This document shows, piece after piece, positions 41,967-51,595 of a DNA stretch of 64,000 bases. Location: the NCBI RefSeq assembly GCF_001044425.1, contig NZ_LFML01000020.1:22330-86329 (forward strand), read 5' to 3'. The position numbers and the translations under genes were made by a program. The notes below the pieces were generated by a model that worked only from the letters and a program-made list of their open reading frames with translations, did no database searches and was not told the origin of the DNA. How positions within the stretch are numbered: the stretch's first letter is position 1; each line of letters begins with the position of its first letter. The stretch comes from Streptomyces roseus (GTDB taxonomy: Bacteria > Actinomycetota > Actinomycetes > Streptomycetales > Streptomycetaceae).

Positions 41967-42139
41967 TGGAGGCCGCCGACCTGTTCCCGCGCCTGCCCGT
42001 GCCCCCGGACTCCTGCGCCGAGTGCGCCGCCCACGTCGTGGCCCGCTTCCAGGCCCACGTGGAGCGCGACCGCTCGCGCGTCAGCGACATGAACGTACTG
42101 ATCATGAGGCACCGCCCCGAGCTGCGCATCCGCCGCTGA
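41966..42139 (+). CDS. 57-residue hypothetical protein coupled to the preceding gene
   Basis: Begins at ATG 41966, overlapping the previous stop by one base, and ends at 42139: MEAADLFPRLPVPPDSCAECAA then HVVARFQAHVERDRSRVSD, closing with RPELRIRR. One CxxC pair (CAEC) is present, too little for a zinc site alone. Codon use is normal for the genome, with G/C at third positions. Its tight coupling to the 74-residue gene argues that it is real. Confidence 0.55.
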   Translation: MEAADLFPRLPVPPDSCAECAAHVVARFQAHVERDRSRVSDMNVLIMRHRPELRIRR

Positions 42140-42164
42140 GCGCCCGGCGAAGCCTGTGCGACAG

Positions 42165-42201
42165 CCGGAAGGCCCGGCCCCCGAGGGGCCGGGCCTTCCG
42201 G
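42165..42201. terminator. 17-bp hairpin between the small genes and kgd
   Basis: Bases 42165-42181 pair perfectly with 42185-42201 around a CGA loop. It is shared by the convergent small genes and kgd. Confidence 0.85.
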
Positions 42202-42227
42202 TCGTTCCGTTCAGCTCAGCGCAGTGG

Positions 42228-45200
42228 CTACGCCTCGAAGACCTCGTTCAGCAGCTGCTGCTGCTCCGCCTGGTGGCGCTTGGCCGAGCCGACCGCCGGG
42301 GAGGAGCCGTGCGGGCGCGAGATGCGCCGCAGGCGCTCGCCCGCCGGGACGTCCGCGCCGACCGCCAGGTCGAGGTGGTCGATCAGGTTGAGGGCGATGA
42401 AGGGCCACGCGCCCTGGTTCGCCGGCTCCTCCTGCGCCCAGATGTACTTCGCCGCGTTCGGGAACTTGGCGATCTCCGCCTGGATCTCGGCACCCGCCAG
42501 CGGGTACAGCCGCTCGATGCGGATGATCGCGGTGTCCGTGACGCCGCGCTTCTCCCGCTCGGCCTCCAGGTCGTAGTAGACCTTGCCGGCGCAGAAGACG
42601 ACCTTGCGGACCGCGTTCGGGTCCACCGTCGAGTCGCCGATGACCGGACGGAACGAACCGTTCGTGAACTCCTCCGCCTTCGACGCCGCCGCCTTCAGGC
42701 GCAGCATCGACTTCGGGGTGAAGACGATGAGCGGCTTGTGGTGCGGGTTGTGGACCTGCCAGCGCAGCAGGTGGAAGTAGTTCGACGGCAGGGTCGGCAT
42801 GGCGACCGTCATGTTGTCCTGCGCGCACATCTGGAGGAAGCGCTCGGGACGCGCGGACGAGTGGTCCGGGCCCTGGCCCTCGTAGCCGTGCGGGAGGAGC
42901 AGCGTGACACCGCTCGTCTGGCCCCACTTCTGCTCGGCCGAGGAGATGAACTCGTCGACGACGGTCTGCGCGCCGTTGACGAAGTCACCGAACTGGGCCT
43001 CCCAGAGGACCAGCGCGTCCGGGCGGGCCAGCGAGTAGCCGTACTCGAAGCCCATGGCCGCGTACTCCGAGAGCAGCGAGTCGTAGACGTTGTAGCGGGC
43101 CTGGTCGTCCGACAGGTACTGGAGCGGGGTGTAGTCCTCGCCCGTCTCCCGGTCGATGAGGACCGCGTGGCGCTGGCCGAAGGTGCCGCGGCGGGAGTCC
43201 TGGCCCGACAGGCGGACCGGGGTGCCCTCCATCAGCAGCGACCCGAAGGCCAGGGTCTCGCCCATGCCCCAGTCGATCGTGCCCTCGTCGATCATCGCCG
43301 CGCGGCGCTGCAGCTGCGGCAGCAGACGCGGGTGCACGGTGACGTGCTCCGGGATGTTGACCTGGGACTCGGCGATCCGCTTGACCACGTCCTGGGAGAT
43401 CGCGGTGTTCACGGGGACCGGGAACTCCTGCGCGGTCTGCGCGGGCGTCACCGGGGCGCCGCTGGCCGGCGAGGTCGCGGCCTCGCGGACCTCCGCGAAG
43501 ACCTTCTCCAGCTGGCCCTGGAAGTCCTGGAGCGCCTGCTCGGCCTCTTCCAGCGTGATGTCGCCGCGACCGATGAGGGACTCGGTGTAGAGCTTGCGCA
43601 CCGAGCGCTTCTTGTCGATCAGGTCGTACATCAGCGGCTGCGTGAACGCCGGGTTGTCCGACTCGTTGTGACCGCGGCGGCGGTAGCAGATGAGGTCGAT
43701 GACGACGTCCTTGTTGAACGCCTGGCGGAACTCGAAGGCGAGCCGCGCGATGCGGACCACGGCCTCCGGGTCGTCGCCGTTCACGTGGAAGATCGGCGCC
43801 TCGATCATGCGGGCCACGTCGGTCGCGTACATCGAGGAACGCGAGGACTCCGGGGCGGCGGTGAAGCCGACCTGGTTGTTGATCACGACGTGGACGGTGC
43901 CGCCGGTGCGGTAGCCGCGCAGCTGCGACATGTTCAGGGTCTCGGCGACGACACCCTGTCCGGCGAAGGCCGCGTCACCGTGCAGGGCGACGGGCAGGAC
44001 GGTGAAGTCCGTGCCGCCCTTGTTGATGACGTCCTGCTTGGCGCGGGCGACACCCTCCAGGACCGGGTCGACGGCCTCCAGGTGCGAGGGGTTGGCGACG
44101 AGCGAGACCTTGATCTGCTCCCCGTCCAGGCCCGTGAAGGTGCCCTCGGCGCCCAGGTGGTACTTGACGTCGCCGGAGCCGTGCATGGACTTCGGGTCGA
44201 GGTTGCCCTCGAACTCGCGGAAGATCTGCGCGTACGACTTGCCGACGATGTTGGCGAGCACGTTCAGGCGGCCGCGGTGGGCCATGCCGATGACGACCTC
44301 GTCCAGGCGCGCCTCGGCGGCCGAGTCGATGACGGCGTCGAGCAGCGGGATGACGGACTCGCCGCCCTCCAGCGAGAAGCGCTTCTGGCCGACGTACTTC
44401 GTCTGCAGGAAGGTCTCGAAGGCCTCCGCCGCGTTCAGGCGGCGCAGGATGCGCAGCTGCTCCTCGCGCTCCGGCTTGGTGTGCGGGCGCTCGATGCGGT
44501 CCTGGATCCAGCGGCGCTGCTTCGGGTCCTGGATGTGCATGAACTCGACGCCGGTGGTGCGGCAGTACGAGTCGCGCAGGACGCCGAGGATGTCGCGCAG
44601 CTTCATCATCGACTTGCCGGAGAAGCCGCCGACCGCGAACTCGCGCTCCAGGTCCCACAGGGTGAGGCCGTGCTCGGTGATGTCGAGGTCGGGGTGCTTG
44701 CGCTGCTTGTACTCCAGCGGGTCGGTGTCGGCCATGACGTGGCCGCGGACCCGGTAGGAGTGGATCAGCTCGAAGACGCGGGCGGCCTTCGTGACGTCGT
44801 CGTCGTGCGAGGCGTCGATGTCGCGGAGCCAGCGGACCGGCTCGTAGGGGATGCGCAGCGCCTCGAAGACGTCGTCGTAGAAGCCGTTCTCGCCGAGCAG
44901 CATGTTCGCGACGATGCGCAGGAACTCGCCGGAGGCCGCGCCCTGGATGACCCGGTGGTCGTAGGTCGAGGTCAGGGTCATGACCTTGGAGATGCCCAGC
45001 TTGTTCAGGGTGTCCTGCGAGGTGCCCTGGAACTCGGCGGGGTAGTCCATGGAGCCGACGCCCATGATGACCGACTGTCCGGGCATCAGGCGGGGCACGG
45101 AGTGGACGGTGCCCAGGCCGCCGGGGTTGGTCAGCGAGACGGTGACGCCGGTGAAGTCGTCCATCGTCAGCTTGCCGACGCGGGCGCGGCGGACGATGTC

Positions 45201-46115
45201 CTCGTACGCCTGCCAGAACTCGAAGAAGTTGAGGGTCTCGGCCTTCTTGATGCCGGCGACGACGAGCTGGCGGTCGCCGTTCGGCTTCACCAGGTCGATC
45301 GCGAGGCCGAAGTTCACGTGCTCCGGCTTGACCAGGGTGGGCTTGCCGTCCTTCTCCGCGAAGGAGTAGTTCATCGACGGCATGGCCTTGATGGCCTGCA
45401 CCATCGCGTAGCCGATCAGGTGCGTGAAGGAGATCTTCCCGCCCCGGGCGCGCTTCAGGTGGTTGTTGATGACGATGCGGTTGTCGAACAGCAGCTTCAC
45501 CGGGACGGCGCGGACGGACGTGGCCGTCGGGACGTCGAGGGAGGCGTTCATGTTCTTGGCCACGGCGGCGGCCGGGCCGCGGAGCGTCACCAGCTCGGGG
45601 CCCGCGGGGGCCTCGGTGGTGGGCGCGGCCTTCTGGGCGGCGGCGGGTGCGGCGGCCGGAGCCGGGGCCTGAGGGGCGGCGGCGGCCGGTGCGGCGGCCT
45701 GGGCCTGGGAGGTGACAGTCACAGCAGGGGCACCAGAGGGGGTGGCAGGAGCAGGGGCAGGAGCTGACACAGGCGTGGGCGCGGCGGCAGGAGAGGGCGC
45801 GGCGGCGCTCGCCGCCCCCGTGGCGGCGGCGTCGGAGACCTGCGGGGCGACGGCGGTGGCGGCCTGTGCGGAGGCGCCGTCCGTCGTCGGGGACTTCCTG
45901 GGCTCGTCCGGCTTCACCGGAGACGCAGCGCCCCCCGGGTTGTAGTCGGCGAAGAAGTCCCACCAGGCCCGGTCGACCGAATTCGGGTCCTGGAGGTACT
46001 GCTGATAGATCTCGTCGACGAGCCACTCGTTGGCACCGAAGCCTGAGGCAGGGGTCTTCCCGCCCTCTGCTGCTTCGGTCGTGGTGCTCGGGTTACTGGG
46101 GGACTGTGGCGACAC
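42228..46115 (-). CDS. kgd: Multifunctional 2-oxoglutarate dehydrogenase E1/E2, decarboxylase
   Basis: 1295 residues, the actinobacterial fused form. Residues 1-40 are the E1 start peptide ([15 protein letters not shown]); about 40-170 is an Ala/Pro-rich linker. An E2-like succinyltransferase domain follows, ending in [17 protein letters not shown]. From about residue 435 comes the thiamine-diphosphate E1 part ([43 protein letters not shown]). It works with E2 and E3 to make succinyl-CoA and can also decarboxylate 2-oxoglutarate or make 2-hydroxy-3-oxoadipate. The start is GTG 46115 with AGAGGG upstream. TAGCCT (46170-46165) is the likely -10. Relatives are inhibited by the FHA protein GarA. 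Confidence 0.95.
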   Translation of the reverse strand: MSPQSPSNPSTTTEAAEGGKTPASGFGANEWLVDEIYQQYLQDPNSVDRAWWDFFADYNPGGAASPVKPDEPRKSPTTDGASAQAATAVAPQVSDAAATGAASAAAPSPAAAPTPVSAPAPAPATPSGAPAVTVTSQAQAAAPAAAAPQAPAPAAAPAAAQKAAPTTEAPAGPELVTLRGPAAAVAKNMNASLDVPTATSVRAVPVKLLFDNRIVINNHLKRARGGKISFTHLIGYAMVQAIKAMPSMNYSFAEKDGKPTLVKPEHVNFGLAIDLVKPNGDRQLVVAGIKKAETLNFFEFWQAYEDIVRRARVGKLTMDDFTGVTVSLTNPGGLGTVHSVPRLMPGQSVIMGVGSMDYPAEFQGTSQDTLNKLGISKVMTLTSTYDHRVIQGAASGEFLRIVANMLLGENGFYDDVFEALRIPYEPVRWLRDIDASHDDDVTKAARVFELIHSYRVRGHVMADTDPLEYKQRKHPDLDITEHGLTLWDLEREFAVGGFSGKSMMKLRDILGVLRDSYCRTTGVEFMHIQDPKQRRWIQDRIERPHTKPEREEQLRILRRLNAAEAFETFLQTKYVGQKRFSLEGGESVIPLLDAVIDSAAEARLDEVVIGMAHRGRLNVLANIVGKSYAQIFREFEGNLDPKSMHGSGDVKYHLGAEGTFTGLDGEQIKVSLVANPSHLEAVDPVLEGVARAKQDVINKGGTDFTVLPVALHGDAAFAGQGVVAETLNMSQLRGYRTGGTVHVVINNQVGFTAAPESSRSSMYATDVARMIEAPIFHVNGDDPEAVVRIARLAFEFRQAFNKDVVIDLICYRRRGHNESDNPAFTQPLMYDLIDKKRSVRKLYTESLIGRGDITLEEAEQALQDFQGQLEKVFAEVREAATSPASGAPVTPAQTAQEFPVPVNTAISQDVVKRIAESQVNIPEHVTVHPRLLPQLQRRAAMIDEGTIDWGMGETLAFGSLLMEGTPVRLSGQDSRRGTFGQRHAVLIDRETGEDYTPLQYLSDDQARYNVYDSLLSEYAAMGFEYGYSLARPDALVLWEAQFGDFVNGAQTVVDEFISSAEQKWGQTSGVTLLLPHGYEGQGPDHSSARPERFLQMCAQDNMTVAMPTLPSNYFHLLRWQVHNPHHKPLIVFTPKSMLRLKAAASKAEEFTNGSFRPVIGDSTVDPNAVRKVVFCAGKVYYDLEAEREKRGVTDTAIIRIERLYPLAGAEIQAEIAKFPNAAKYIWAQEEPANQGAWPFIALNLIDHLDLAVGADVPAGERLRRISRPHGSSPAVGSAKRHQAEQQQLLNEVFEA

Positions 46116-46374
46116 GGCGGCAACCGCCCTCTTCCGCTTCACAAGGTATGGACAGCGGGAATAAAGGCTACGCCTCCCTGGCCGGTGCATGCAGACCGGG
46201 CGGGAGATACGTCATGTAGGTCACACCGAACGGCGGGTTTCACCGGTCTTAATGGCGGGAAACGAGCCTGGTTCGGGTAGGGGGCATCGTGGTTGCGGCC
46301 CCCTTGGCTTCGCACCCCTGACGGACCCCGGGCACGTGTGGCCGAGATCATGTCCTACGCACTCGAACCCTACG
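46116..46374. other. Upstream region of kgd
   Basis: About 260 bp. TAGCCT on the minus strand (46170-46165) is a likely kgd -10, giving a leader of about 40 nt. The rest shows no open frame with coding character and no clear -35. Confidence 0.5.
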
Positions 46375-47496
46375 TCAATGTGACGCCCGGGAGCTGCCCG
46401 GAAGCGTGACGAGAATCCGGCAGCCGCGTGACGATTCGGCCACCCCGATATGCCCTCCGTGCAGGCCCACGGCCCAGCGGGCGATCGCCAGCCCCAGCCC
46501 GGTGCCCCCGTCGCCGCCGTTCGCGCTGCCCCGGTTGAACCGCTCGAAGACCCGGTGCCGTTCGGCCTCCGGGATGCCCGGCCCCTCGTCCCGTACCTCC
46601 AGCGCCAGGCTTCCGGGCGCGTCGCCCTCCCGGGCCCGGACGGTGACCCGGCCGTGCGGCGGGCTGTGCTTGACCGCGTTGTCGATCAGGTTCGCCACCA
46701 CCTGGTGCAGGCGCTCGGCGTCCGCGTACGCGGTCAGCTCGGGCGGGAACACGTCCAGGTGCAGGTGTACGTCGTTGCGGGTGTGCCCGCCCGACCCGGA
46801 GAGCAGCCCCGGCCGGCCGGCGGCGGCCAGCCCCGACTCCTTCAGCACGCCCGACAGGTACGGCCACACCTCGAAGCGGCGGGCCTTCAGCGGCACCACC
46901 CCGTTGTCCACCCGCGACAGGTCCAGCAGGGTCTCCACGAGCCGGCCCAGGCGCTCGGTCTGCTTGAGCATCGTGCGCATGGTCTCGGGATCGGCGGCCG
47001 AGACCCCGTCCACCACGTTCTCCAGCACCGCGCGCAGCGCCGCGATCGGCGTGCGCAGCTCGTGCGAGACGTTGGCGACCAGCTCCTTGCGGTGCCGGTC
47101 CACCGCCTCCAGGTCGTCCGCCATCAGGTTGATCGTGGAGGCCAGGTCGCCCAGCTCGTCGCGGCGCCCGGCCCCGCGCACCCGGCGGGTGTAGTCCCCG
47201 TCGGATATCGCCCGGGCCACCTTGGTCATCTCGTCCAGCGGCGCCGTCAGGCCGTGCGCCACGAACTGGGTGATCAGCATCGAGGCGATCACGGAGAAGA
47301 CGGTGATGAACCGGAACTCCGTGCTGGTGCGCACCGCCACCATCAGGAGTCCCGTGGTGATGAAGACCGAGACCACGACGAGCGTGCCCAGCTTGGTCTT
47401 GATCGAGAACGGGAAGAAGGGCCGCAGCCCACCGGAGCGGGCAACGGCTCCACCGGAGCGGGCGACGCCGCGCCCTCGATCGCGCCCGGCGCTCAC
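46375..47496 (-). CDS. Two-component sensor histidine kinase
   Basis: 373 residues. Two membrane helices (about 36-56 and 66-86) leave almost no outside loop, so sensing is likely within or at the membrane. A HAMP domain follows. The H-box is VANVSHELRTPIAAL; the ATPase region has NLIDNAVKHSP, DEGPGIPEAERHRVF and GGTGLGLAIARWAVGLHGG. It phosphorylates the regulator encoded just upstream, whose stop overlaps its GTG start by two bases. The signal is unknown. Confidence 0.92.
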   Translation of the reverse strand: MSAGRDRGRGVARSGGAVARSGGLRPFFPFSIKTKLGTLVVVSVFITTGLLMVAVRTSTEFRFITVFSVIASMLITQFVAHGLTAPLDEMTKVARAISDGDYTRRVRGAGRRDELGDLASTINLMADDLEAVDRHRKELVANVSHELRTPIAALRAVLENVVDGVSAADPETMRTMLKQTERLGRLVETLLDLSRVDNGVVPLKARRFEVWPYLSGVLKESGLAAAGRPGLLSGSGGHTRNDVHLHLDVFPPELTAYADAERLHQVVANLIDNAVKHSPPHGRVTVRAREGDAPGSLALEVRDEGPGIPEAERHRVFERFNRGSANGGDGGTGLGLAIARWAVGLHGGHIGVAESSRGCRILVTLPGSSRASH

Positions 47497-48233
47497 GCCT
47501 GCGCCGGGGTCTCCAGGGCGTACCCGACGCCGTGGACCGTACGGATCCGCTCCGCCCCGATCTTGCGGCGCAGGGCCTTGATGTGGCTGTCGACCGTACG
47601 GGTCCCGGACGCGTCGGCCCAGTCCCACACCTCGGCGAGCAGCTGCTCGCGGGAGAGCACCGCGCGCGGGGTCCCGGCCAGGCAGACCAGCAGGTCGAAC
47701 TCGGTCGGCGTCAGGTGGACGTCCTCGGCCTGCACCCGGACGCGCCGCTGGGCGTGGTCGATCTCCAGGTCGCCCAGCCGCAGGGTCGCCCCGCGCGGGG
47801 CGGTGGCGGCCAAGGTGGCCCGCTCCACGCGCCGCAGCAGTACGTGGACCCGCGCCGCGAGCTCGCGCATGGAGAACGGCTTCGTCATGTAGTCGTCCGC
47901 GCCGACCCCGAGCCCGACCAGCATGTCGGTCTCGTCGTCCCGCGCGGTGAGCATCAGCACCGGCACCGGCCGCTGCGCCTGGACCCGGCGGCAGACCTCC
48001 AGGCCGTCGAAGCCGGGCAGCATCACGTCGAGGACCAGCAGTTCGGGCTGCCAGCTCTCGGCCGCCGCCACGGCGGCCGGTCCGTCGAACGCGGCCTGCA
48101 CCTGGAAACCCTCGGCGCGCAGCCGGGCCGCGATGGCGTCGGCGATCGTACGGTCGTCCTCGACCACGAGCACGCGCCGCTGAGCGCCGGGGGTGGCCGC
48201 GGCGCCGCCGTGGGTGGTGTGTGTCTGTTCCAT
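47493..48233 (-). CDS. OmpR-family response regulator
   Basis: 246 residues. The receiver domain has VEDDRTIADAI (acidic pocket), LLVLDVMLPGFDGLEV with the phosphorylated Asp, LTARDDE and KPFSMREL. The winged-helix domain ends the protein (LTPTEFDLLVCLAGTPRAVLSREQLLAEVWDWADASGTRTVDSHIKALRRKIG). ATG 48233; operon with the kinase gene. A perfect 7-bp palindrome lies about 90 bp upstream and could be a binding site. Confidence 0.93.
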   Translation of the reverse strand: MEQTHTTHGGAAATPGAQRRVLVVEDDRTIADAIAARLRAEGFQVQAAFDGPAAVAAAESWQPELLVLDVMLPGFDGLEVCRRVQAQRPVPVLMLTARDDETDMLVGLGVGADDYMTKPFSMRELAARVHVLLRRVERATLAATAPRGATLRLGDLEIDHAQRRVRVQAEDVHLTPTEFDLLVCLAGTPRAVLSREQLLAEVWDWADASGTRTVDSHIKALRRKIGAERIRTVHGVGYALETPAQA

Positions 48234-48321
48234 GTCCCGCCCCTGAAGATCCGCGTGGTAGGGGTGCAGCGTAGAGGAGGCACCGAGCTGCGGCTATGCG
48301 GGGTTCGGACAGGGAAAGCTG

Positions 48322-48338
48322 CGGAACCCATGGTTCCG
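48322..48338. promoter_or_regulatory. Perfect palindrome upstream of the response regulator gene
   Basis: CGGAACC and GGTTCCG flank CAT, 89 bp before the regulator start. It looks like a dimer-binding site, but which protein uses it is unknown. Confidence 0.45.
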
Positions 48339-48483
48339 ATTACGGCGGGAATGGGGATATGGGCGGTGATGCCGGGTGGCCGCCGCCCGGCGCGGCGAGC
48401 ACGCCGCGCGCGGTGATCGTCTGCCACCGCGCGCATGTGGCGACCCTTTTGTCGACCCCCTACAGGGACAGGCCGCGCCCGGA

Positions 48484-48580
48484 CGGGAACACGGGGCGGG
48501 CGCCGCGGGCCGTACGGGGACACGGGGTGGACACCCGCGTGCCCGTGCGGGGACGCGGGGTGGACCCCCGCCGCCGGGCC
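48484..48580. repeat. Three imperfect 31-33 bp GC-rich repeats
   Basis: Units beginning at 48484, 48515 and 48548 share the core CGGGRACRCGGGGYGG followed by a C-rich complement, so each can form its own hairpin. They lie between the lipoprotein stop and the response regulator promoter and may act as a terminator array. Confidence 0.55.
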
Positions 48581-48589
48581 CGGGGCGGG

Positions 48590-49210
48590 TCAACGCTGCG
48601 GATCGGCCTCGAACGGGGGCAGTTCGGCCAGGACGGCGAGCAGGGCCGGCGTCAGGGACTCCTGGGCCACGGTGACCTCGTAGCCGCCCTGCACGAAGGT
48701 GTAGACGAACCCGTCGAACACCTTCGGGCCGCCCGTCGGGAACCTCGGCAGGCGCGCGAGGTCCGCCCGGCCGAGCGCAGCGCGCAGCCGCGCCTCCCGG
48801 TCCGCCGGAAGCTTCCCGGTGCCCGCCGGGCGCAGCCGGCCGTCCAGCCGGGTCCACGAACCGTCTCCCTTGACCGCCACGGTGGCGGCCTTCCCGGCGT
48901 AGCCGCCGCTGCGGGTGACGGTGACCAGGCGCTCCAGCGCCGAGGAGGGGCCGGGGGAGACGGGCACCGAGGAGGCGCTCGGAGCACCGGACGGCTTCCC
49001 CGGCGCGGGATCCCCCGTGCCCGGGGACGCGGGTCCGGACGGCGGTTGCGCCGAAGCGGGGGCCGACGCCGGCGCCGGGGCCGTACCGCTGCCGGCGCCG
49101 CCCGTCGGGGGACTCGCGGACGGCTCGTCCGGTCCGCCGCCCCCCGAACCGCACCCCGCCAGGACCACCGCACTCAGCAGTACCGCCGCCACCGCTCGGA
49201 ACGCGCGCAC
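48590..49210 (-). CDS. Putative lipoprotein
   Basis: 206 residues. A signal peptide with lipobox VVLAGCGSG (Cys20) is followed by a long Pro/Ser/Gly/Ala-rich tether (about 21-88) and then a compact globular domain of about 115 residues. In that domain, LERLVTVTRSGGYAGKAATVAVKGDGSWTRLDG and EARLRAALGRADLARLP are recognisable as a beta/helix unit of unknown function. The start is GTG 49210. It is divergent from the membrane glycosyltransferase gene. Confidence 0.8.
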   Translation of the reverse strand: MRAFRAVAAVLLSAVVLAGCGSGGGGPDEPSASPPTGGAGSGTAPAPASAPASAQPPSGPASPGTGDPAPGKPSGAPSASSVPVSPGPSSALERLVTVTRSGGYAGKAATVAVKGDGSWTRLDGRLRPAGTGKLPADREARLRAALGRADLARLPRFPTGGPKVFDGFVYTFVQGGYEVTVAQESLTPALLAVLAELPPFEADPQR

Positions 49211-49317
49211 ACCCCACCCCCGGAGGTCATCGGGCCGACCCCCGAGTATGGAGTCGGCACCACCCGTACGGAAAGCACCAGGAGGACGACATCCGCCGCA
49301 CCGCCGCCTGGCGCTGG

Positions 49318-50688
49318 TTGCCGCCGCTGCTCGCCGTCCTCCTCGGCCTCTGGGGCCTGGAGCGCGCCGGCGCGGACGGCCGCGGCAGCATGTGGCGCGA
49401 CGAGTCCGTCACCTGGCAGGTCGCGCACCGGCCGCTCGGCTCGATCGCGGAGCTGCTCGGGCAGGTCGACGCCGTCCACGGGCTGTACTACCTGCTCATG
49501 CACGCGGTGTTCCTGGCCGGGGACGGCGGGGGAACCGGGCCGGGCGGCGGGCCCGGCGCGGGCGGCCTGTGGGCGCTGCGCCTGCCCTCCGTCGCCGCCA
49601 CCGCCCTCGCCGCCGCCGGGGTCGCCGCCGTCGCGCACCGGCTGGCGGGGGAGCGGGCGGCGCTGTGGTCCGGGGCGGCCTACGCGGTGCTGCCGCCCGT
49701 GCAGATGTACGCCCAGGAGGGCCGCTCGTACGCCCTCGTCGCGGCCGCCGTGGTGTGGGCGACGTACCTGATGCTGCGCGAGCGCTGGATCGCGTACTGC
49801 GCCGTGCTGCTGCTGGGCTGCTGGCTGCACGAGTTCGCCGTACTGGCCCTCCTCGCGCACGGGGTCACCGCCCGGCGCTCGCGCGGCTGGCGGTGGAGCG
49901 CCGCCGCGGTGGTGGCCCTGCTGCTGCCGCTGGCCGCGGTCAGTGCCGGGCAGGCGGAGCAGCAGCTGGGCTGGCTCGGCCGGCCCGGCTGGCGGGACTG
50001 GGCGGCGTACGGGGTGGTGGCGGCGATCTCGCTGCTGCTCGCGCGCAGCCCGGCGCTGCCGCGGGAGCTGGTCCGGGTCGCCCTGCCGCTGGCCCTGCTG
50101 CCGCCCGGCCTGCTGATGGCGGTCTCGCTCGTCCACCCGCTGTACGTGGACCGGTACGTGCTCTACGCCCTCGCCGGCCCCGCCCTGCTGGCCGGGACCC
50201 GGCTCGCGGCGGCGCGCGGGTGGTGGCCGCGGCTGCTGGTGGCCGCCCTGCTGGTGCCGTTCGGCTGGTGGTCGCTGTGGCTGCGGACCCCCGAGAGCCG
50301 CAAGGACGACGTGCCGGCGGTGGCCGCGGCCGTACGGGAACGGGCCCGGCCGGGTGATGCCGTCCTGTTCCTGCCCTCGCGGCGGCGCGAGTGGCTGCTC
50401 TCCTCGCCGGACCTGTACGGGAGCCTGCGCGACCTGGCCCTGGACCACACGCCGGCGGCCTCGCGCAGCCTCCAGGGGACGGAGCTCCCGACCGCGGAGA
50501 TCTGGGCCCGCCTGGTGGAGGCCCCGCGGGTCGTGGCCCTCCTGGACCCGGCGGGCCAGCCGCTGGACCCGTACCCCCGCGAGGCGGTCAAACGCCAGAC
50601 GCTGGCCTCGCACTTCGACCTGTGCTCGGTGGACGAGGTCCGGGGCGCCCGGATCGCCGTCTACGCGCAGCCGGGCCGATGCCCGTGA
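49318..50688 (+). CDS. GT39-like membrane glycosyltransferase, uncertain start
   Basis: About 456 residues from TTG 49318 (or 465 from 49291). There are eight to ten membrane helices. MWRDESVTWQVAHRPL carries the Asp-Glu of GT-C type mannosyl/arabinosyltransferases, and PPVQMYAQEGRSYALVA the second typical loop; a soluble carboxyl domain follows. Such enzymes use polyprenyl-phosphate sugars outside the membrane. The start is odd: an ideal AGGAGG (49280-49285) is followed five bases later by ATC, not ATG. An ATG at 49248 (MESAPPVRKA) is in another frame. Either a non-standard start or a frameshift is implied. Confidence 0.75.
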   Translation: MPPLLAVLLGLWGLERAGADGRGSMWRDESVTWQVAHRPLGSIAELLGQVDAVHGLYYLLMHAVFLAGDGGGTGPGGGPGAGGLWALRLPSVAATALAAAGVAAVAHRLAGERAALWSGAAYAVLPPVQMYAQEGRSYALVAAAVVWATYLMLRERWIAYCAVLLLGCWLHEFAVLALLAHGVTARRSRGWRWSAAAVVALLLPLAAVSAGQAEQQLGWLGRPGWRDWAAYGVVAAISLLLARSPALPRELVRVALPLALLPPGLLMAVSLVHPLYVDRYVLYALAGPALLAGTRLAAARGWWPRLLVAALLVPFGWWSLWLRTPESRKDDVPAVAAAVRERARPGDAVLFLPSRRREWLLSSPDLYGSLRDLALDHTPAASRSLQGTELPTAEIWARLVEAPRVVALLDPAGQPLDPYPREAVKRQTLASHFDLCSVDEVRGARIAVYAQPGRCP

Positions 50689-50753
50689 GCGGCAAGGCCG
50701 CCGGGGCCTCCCCCGCCGGCCGACCCCGTCACGGCGGGGGGAAGCAGCCGGTC

Positions 50754-51098
50754 TCACACGCCGAAGAGCGTCATGACCCGGCGGACCGCCTCGGCCACCG
50801 GGAGGCCGATCTCGCCGACCAGTTGGGCCACACCGGAGACGCTCCCCAGGGCCCGGCGGAACGCGCCGCGCTCCACCTCGCCCTCGGTCAGGGTGTCCAG
50901 CGACGCTTCCAGGACCGCCCGGTCGTCCTCCTGGACCCGTCCGCGCAGCACCTCGACCAGGCCGATGAGGTCCTGGAGGGCTGCCTGCGGATCCTGCGGC
51001 GCGTTGTGCTGCGTGCCGATCTTGCCGATGTTGTGCGTCCCGTAGACCTGGAAGTTGTCGCCGACCTGCCCGATCCGGAAGTCCTCGGTGCCGCTCAA
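50754..51098 (-). CDS. Small helical protein with amino-terminal Gly/Asn motif
   Basis: 114 residues from TTG 51098. The start overlaps the stop of the upstream DUF6232 gene (TTGA). Residues 9-28 read IGQVGDNF-QVYGTHNIGKIG, nearly the same as the last residues of the upstream product; the rest is a helical domain (about 40-114). The motif is rich in Gly, Asn, Gln and Val with regular spacing, as in bacterial amyloid or RHIM-like signalling motifs. A role in pairing with the upstream membrane protein is inferred. The ribosome site is GGTGGGG. Confidence 0.65.
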   Translation of the reverse strand: MSGTEDFRIGQVGDNFQVYGTHNIGKIGTQHNAPQDPQAALQDLIGLVEVLRGRVQEDDRAVLEASLDTLTEGEVERGAFRRALGSVSGVAQLVGEIGLPVAEAVRRVMTLFGV

Positions 51099-51595
51099 TT
51101 CCCCACCTTTCCGACGTTGCCGCTGCCGAACACCTTGAAGTTGTCGCCGACCTGGCCGATGTAGTTCGTGACCTGCTGGTGGAAGCTGGCCTGCGGGTCG
51201 TCGATGGCCTCCATGACCACGCGGACGAGGTCGTGGACGAGCTCCGGGTCGTTGGTGACGAGCGCGGTGTTCGGCGTGCCCGCGGTCTCGATCACCAGCG
51301 CGTAGTACGTCTTGTCCAGGATGACGCCGCCCAGTTGCACCACGAGGAGGCCCATCGCCGCGAGCGCGACGACGGCCGCCGCGTCCTGGTACCCGTTCGG
51401 GAGCACGACGAGGGCGATCAACGCGAGGATGATCACGATCACGAAGGACTTCACGAAGCGTGCGATCGCCTGCCCGCGCGGGGGATCGACCCTGACCGTG
51501 GTCGCCCGGGCGATGTTGTTCAGCGGATACGCCTCCGCACCGATCCAGAGCACTCTTCGGCTGACGACCACGTCGGTCACGACACTCCTGGCCAT
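51095..51595 (-). CDS. DUF6232-type membrane protein with carboxyl Gly/Asn motif
   Basis: 166 residues beginning MARSVVTDVVVSRRVLWIGAEAYPLNNIARAT, as in DUF6232 proteins. Two membrane helices follow at about 50-70 and 74-95. The cytoplasmic end closes with IGQVGDNF-KVFGSGNVGKVG-N (residues 146-166). That motif recurs at the start of the next, overlapping gene. ATG 51595. The two-helix design with a trailing motif suits a membrane-bound effector or anchor. No function is established. Confidence 0.75.
   Translation of the reverse strand: MARSVVTDVVVSRRVLWIGAEAYPLNNIARATTVRVDPPRGQAIARFVKSFVIVIILALIALVVLPNGYQDAAAVVALAAMGLLVVQLGGVILDKTYYALVIETAGTPNTALVTNDPELVHDLVRVVMEAIDDPQASFHQQVTNYIGQVGDNFKVFGSGNVGKVGN

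Noticed and set aside
42156..45767. A long plus-strand open frame opposite kgd
   Set aside because: Shadow of the strongly conserved kgd gene; product rich in Arg, Val, Asp, Leu and Gly without domains.
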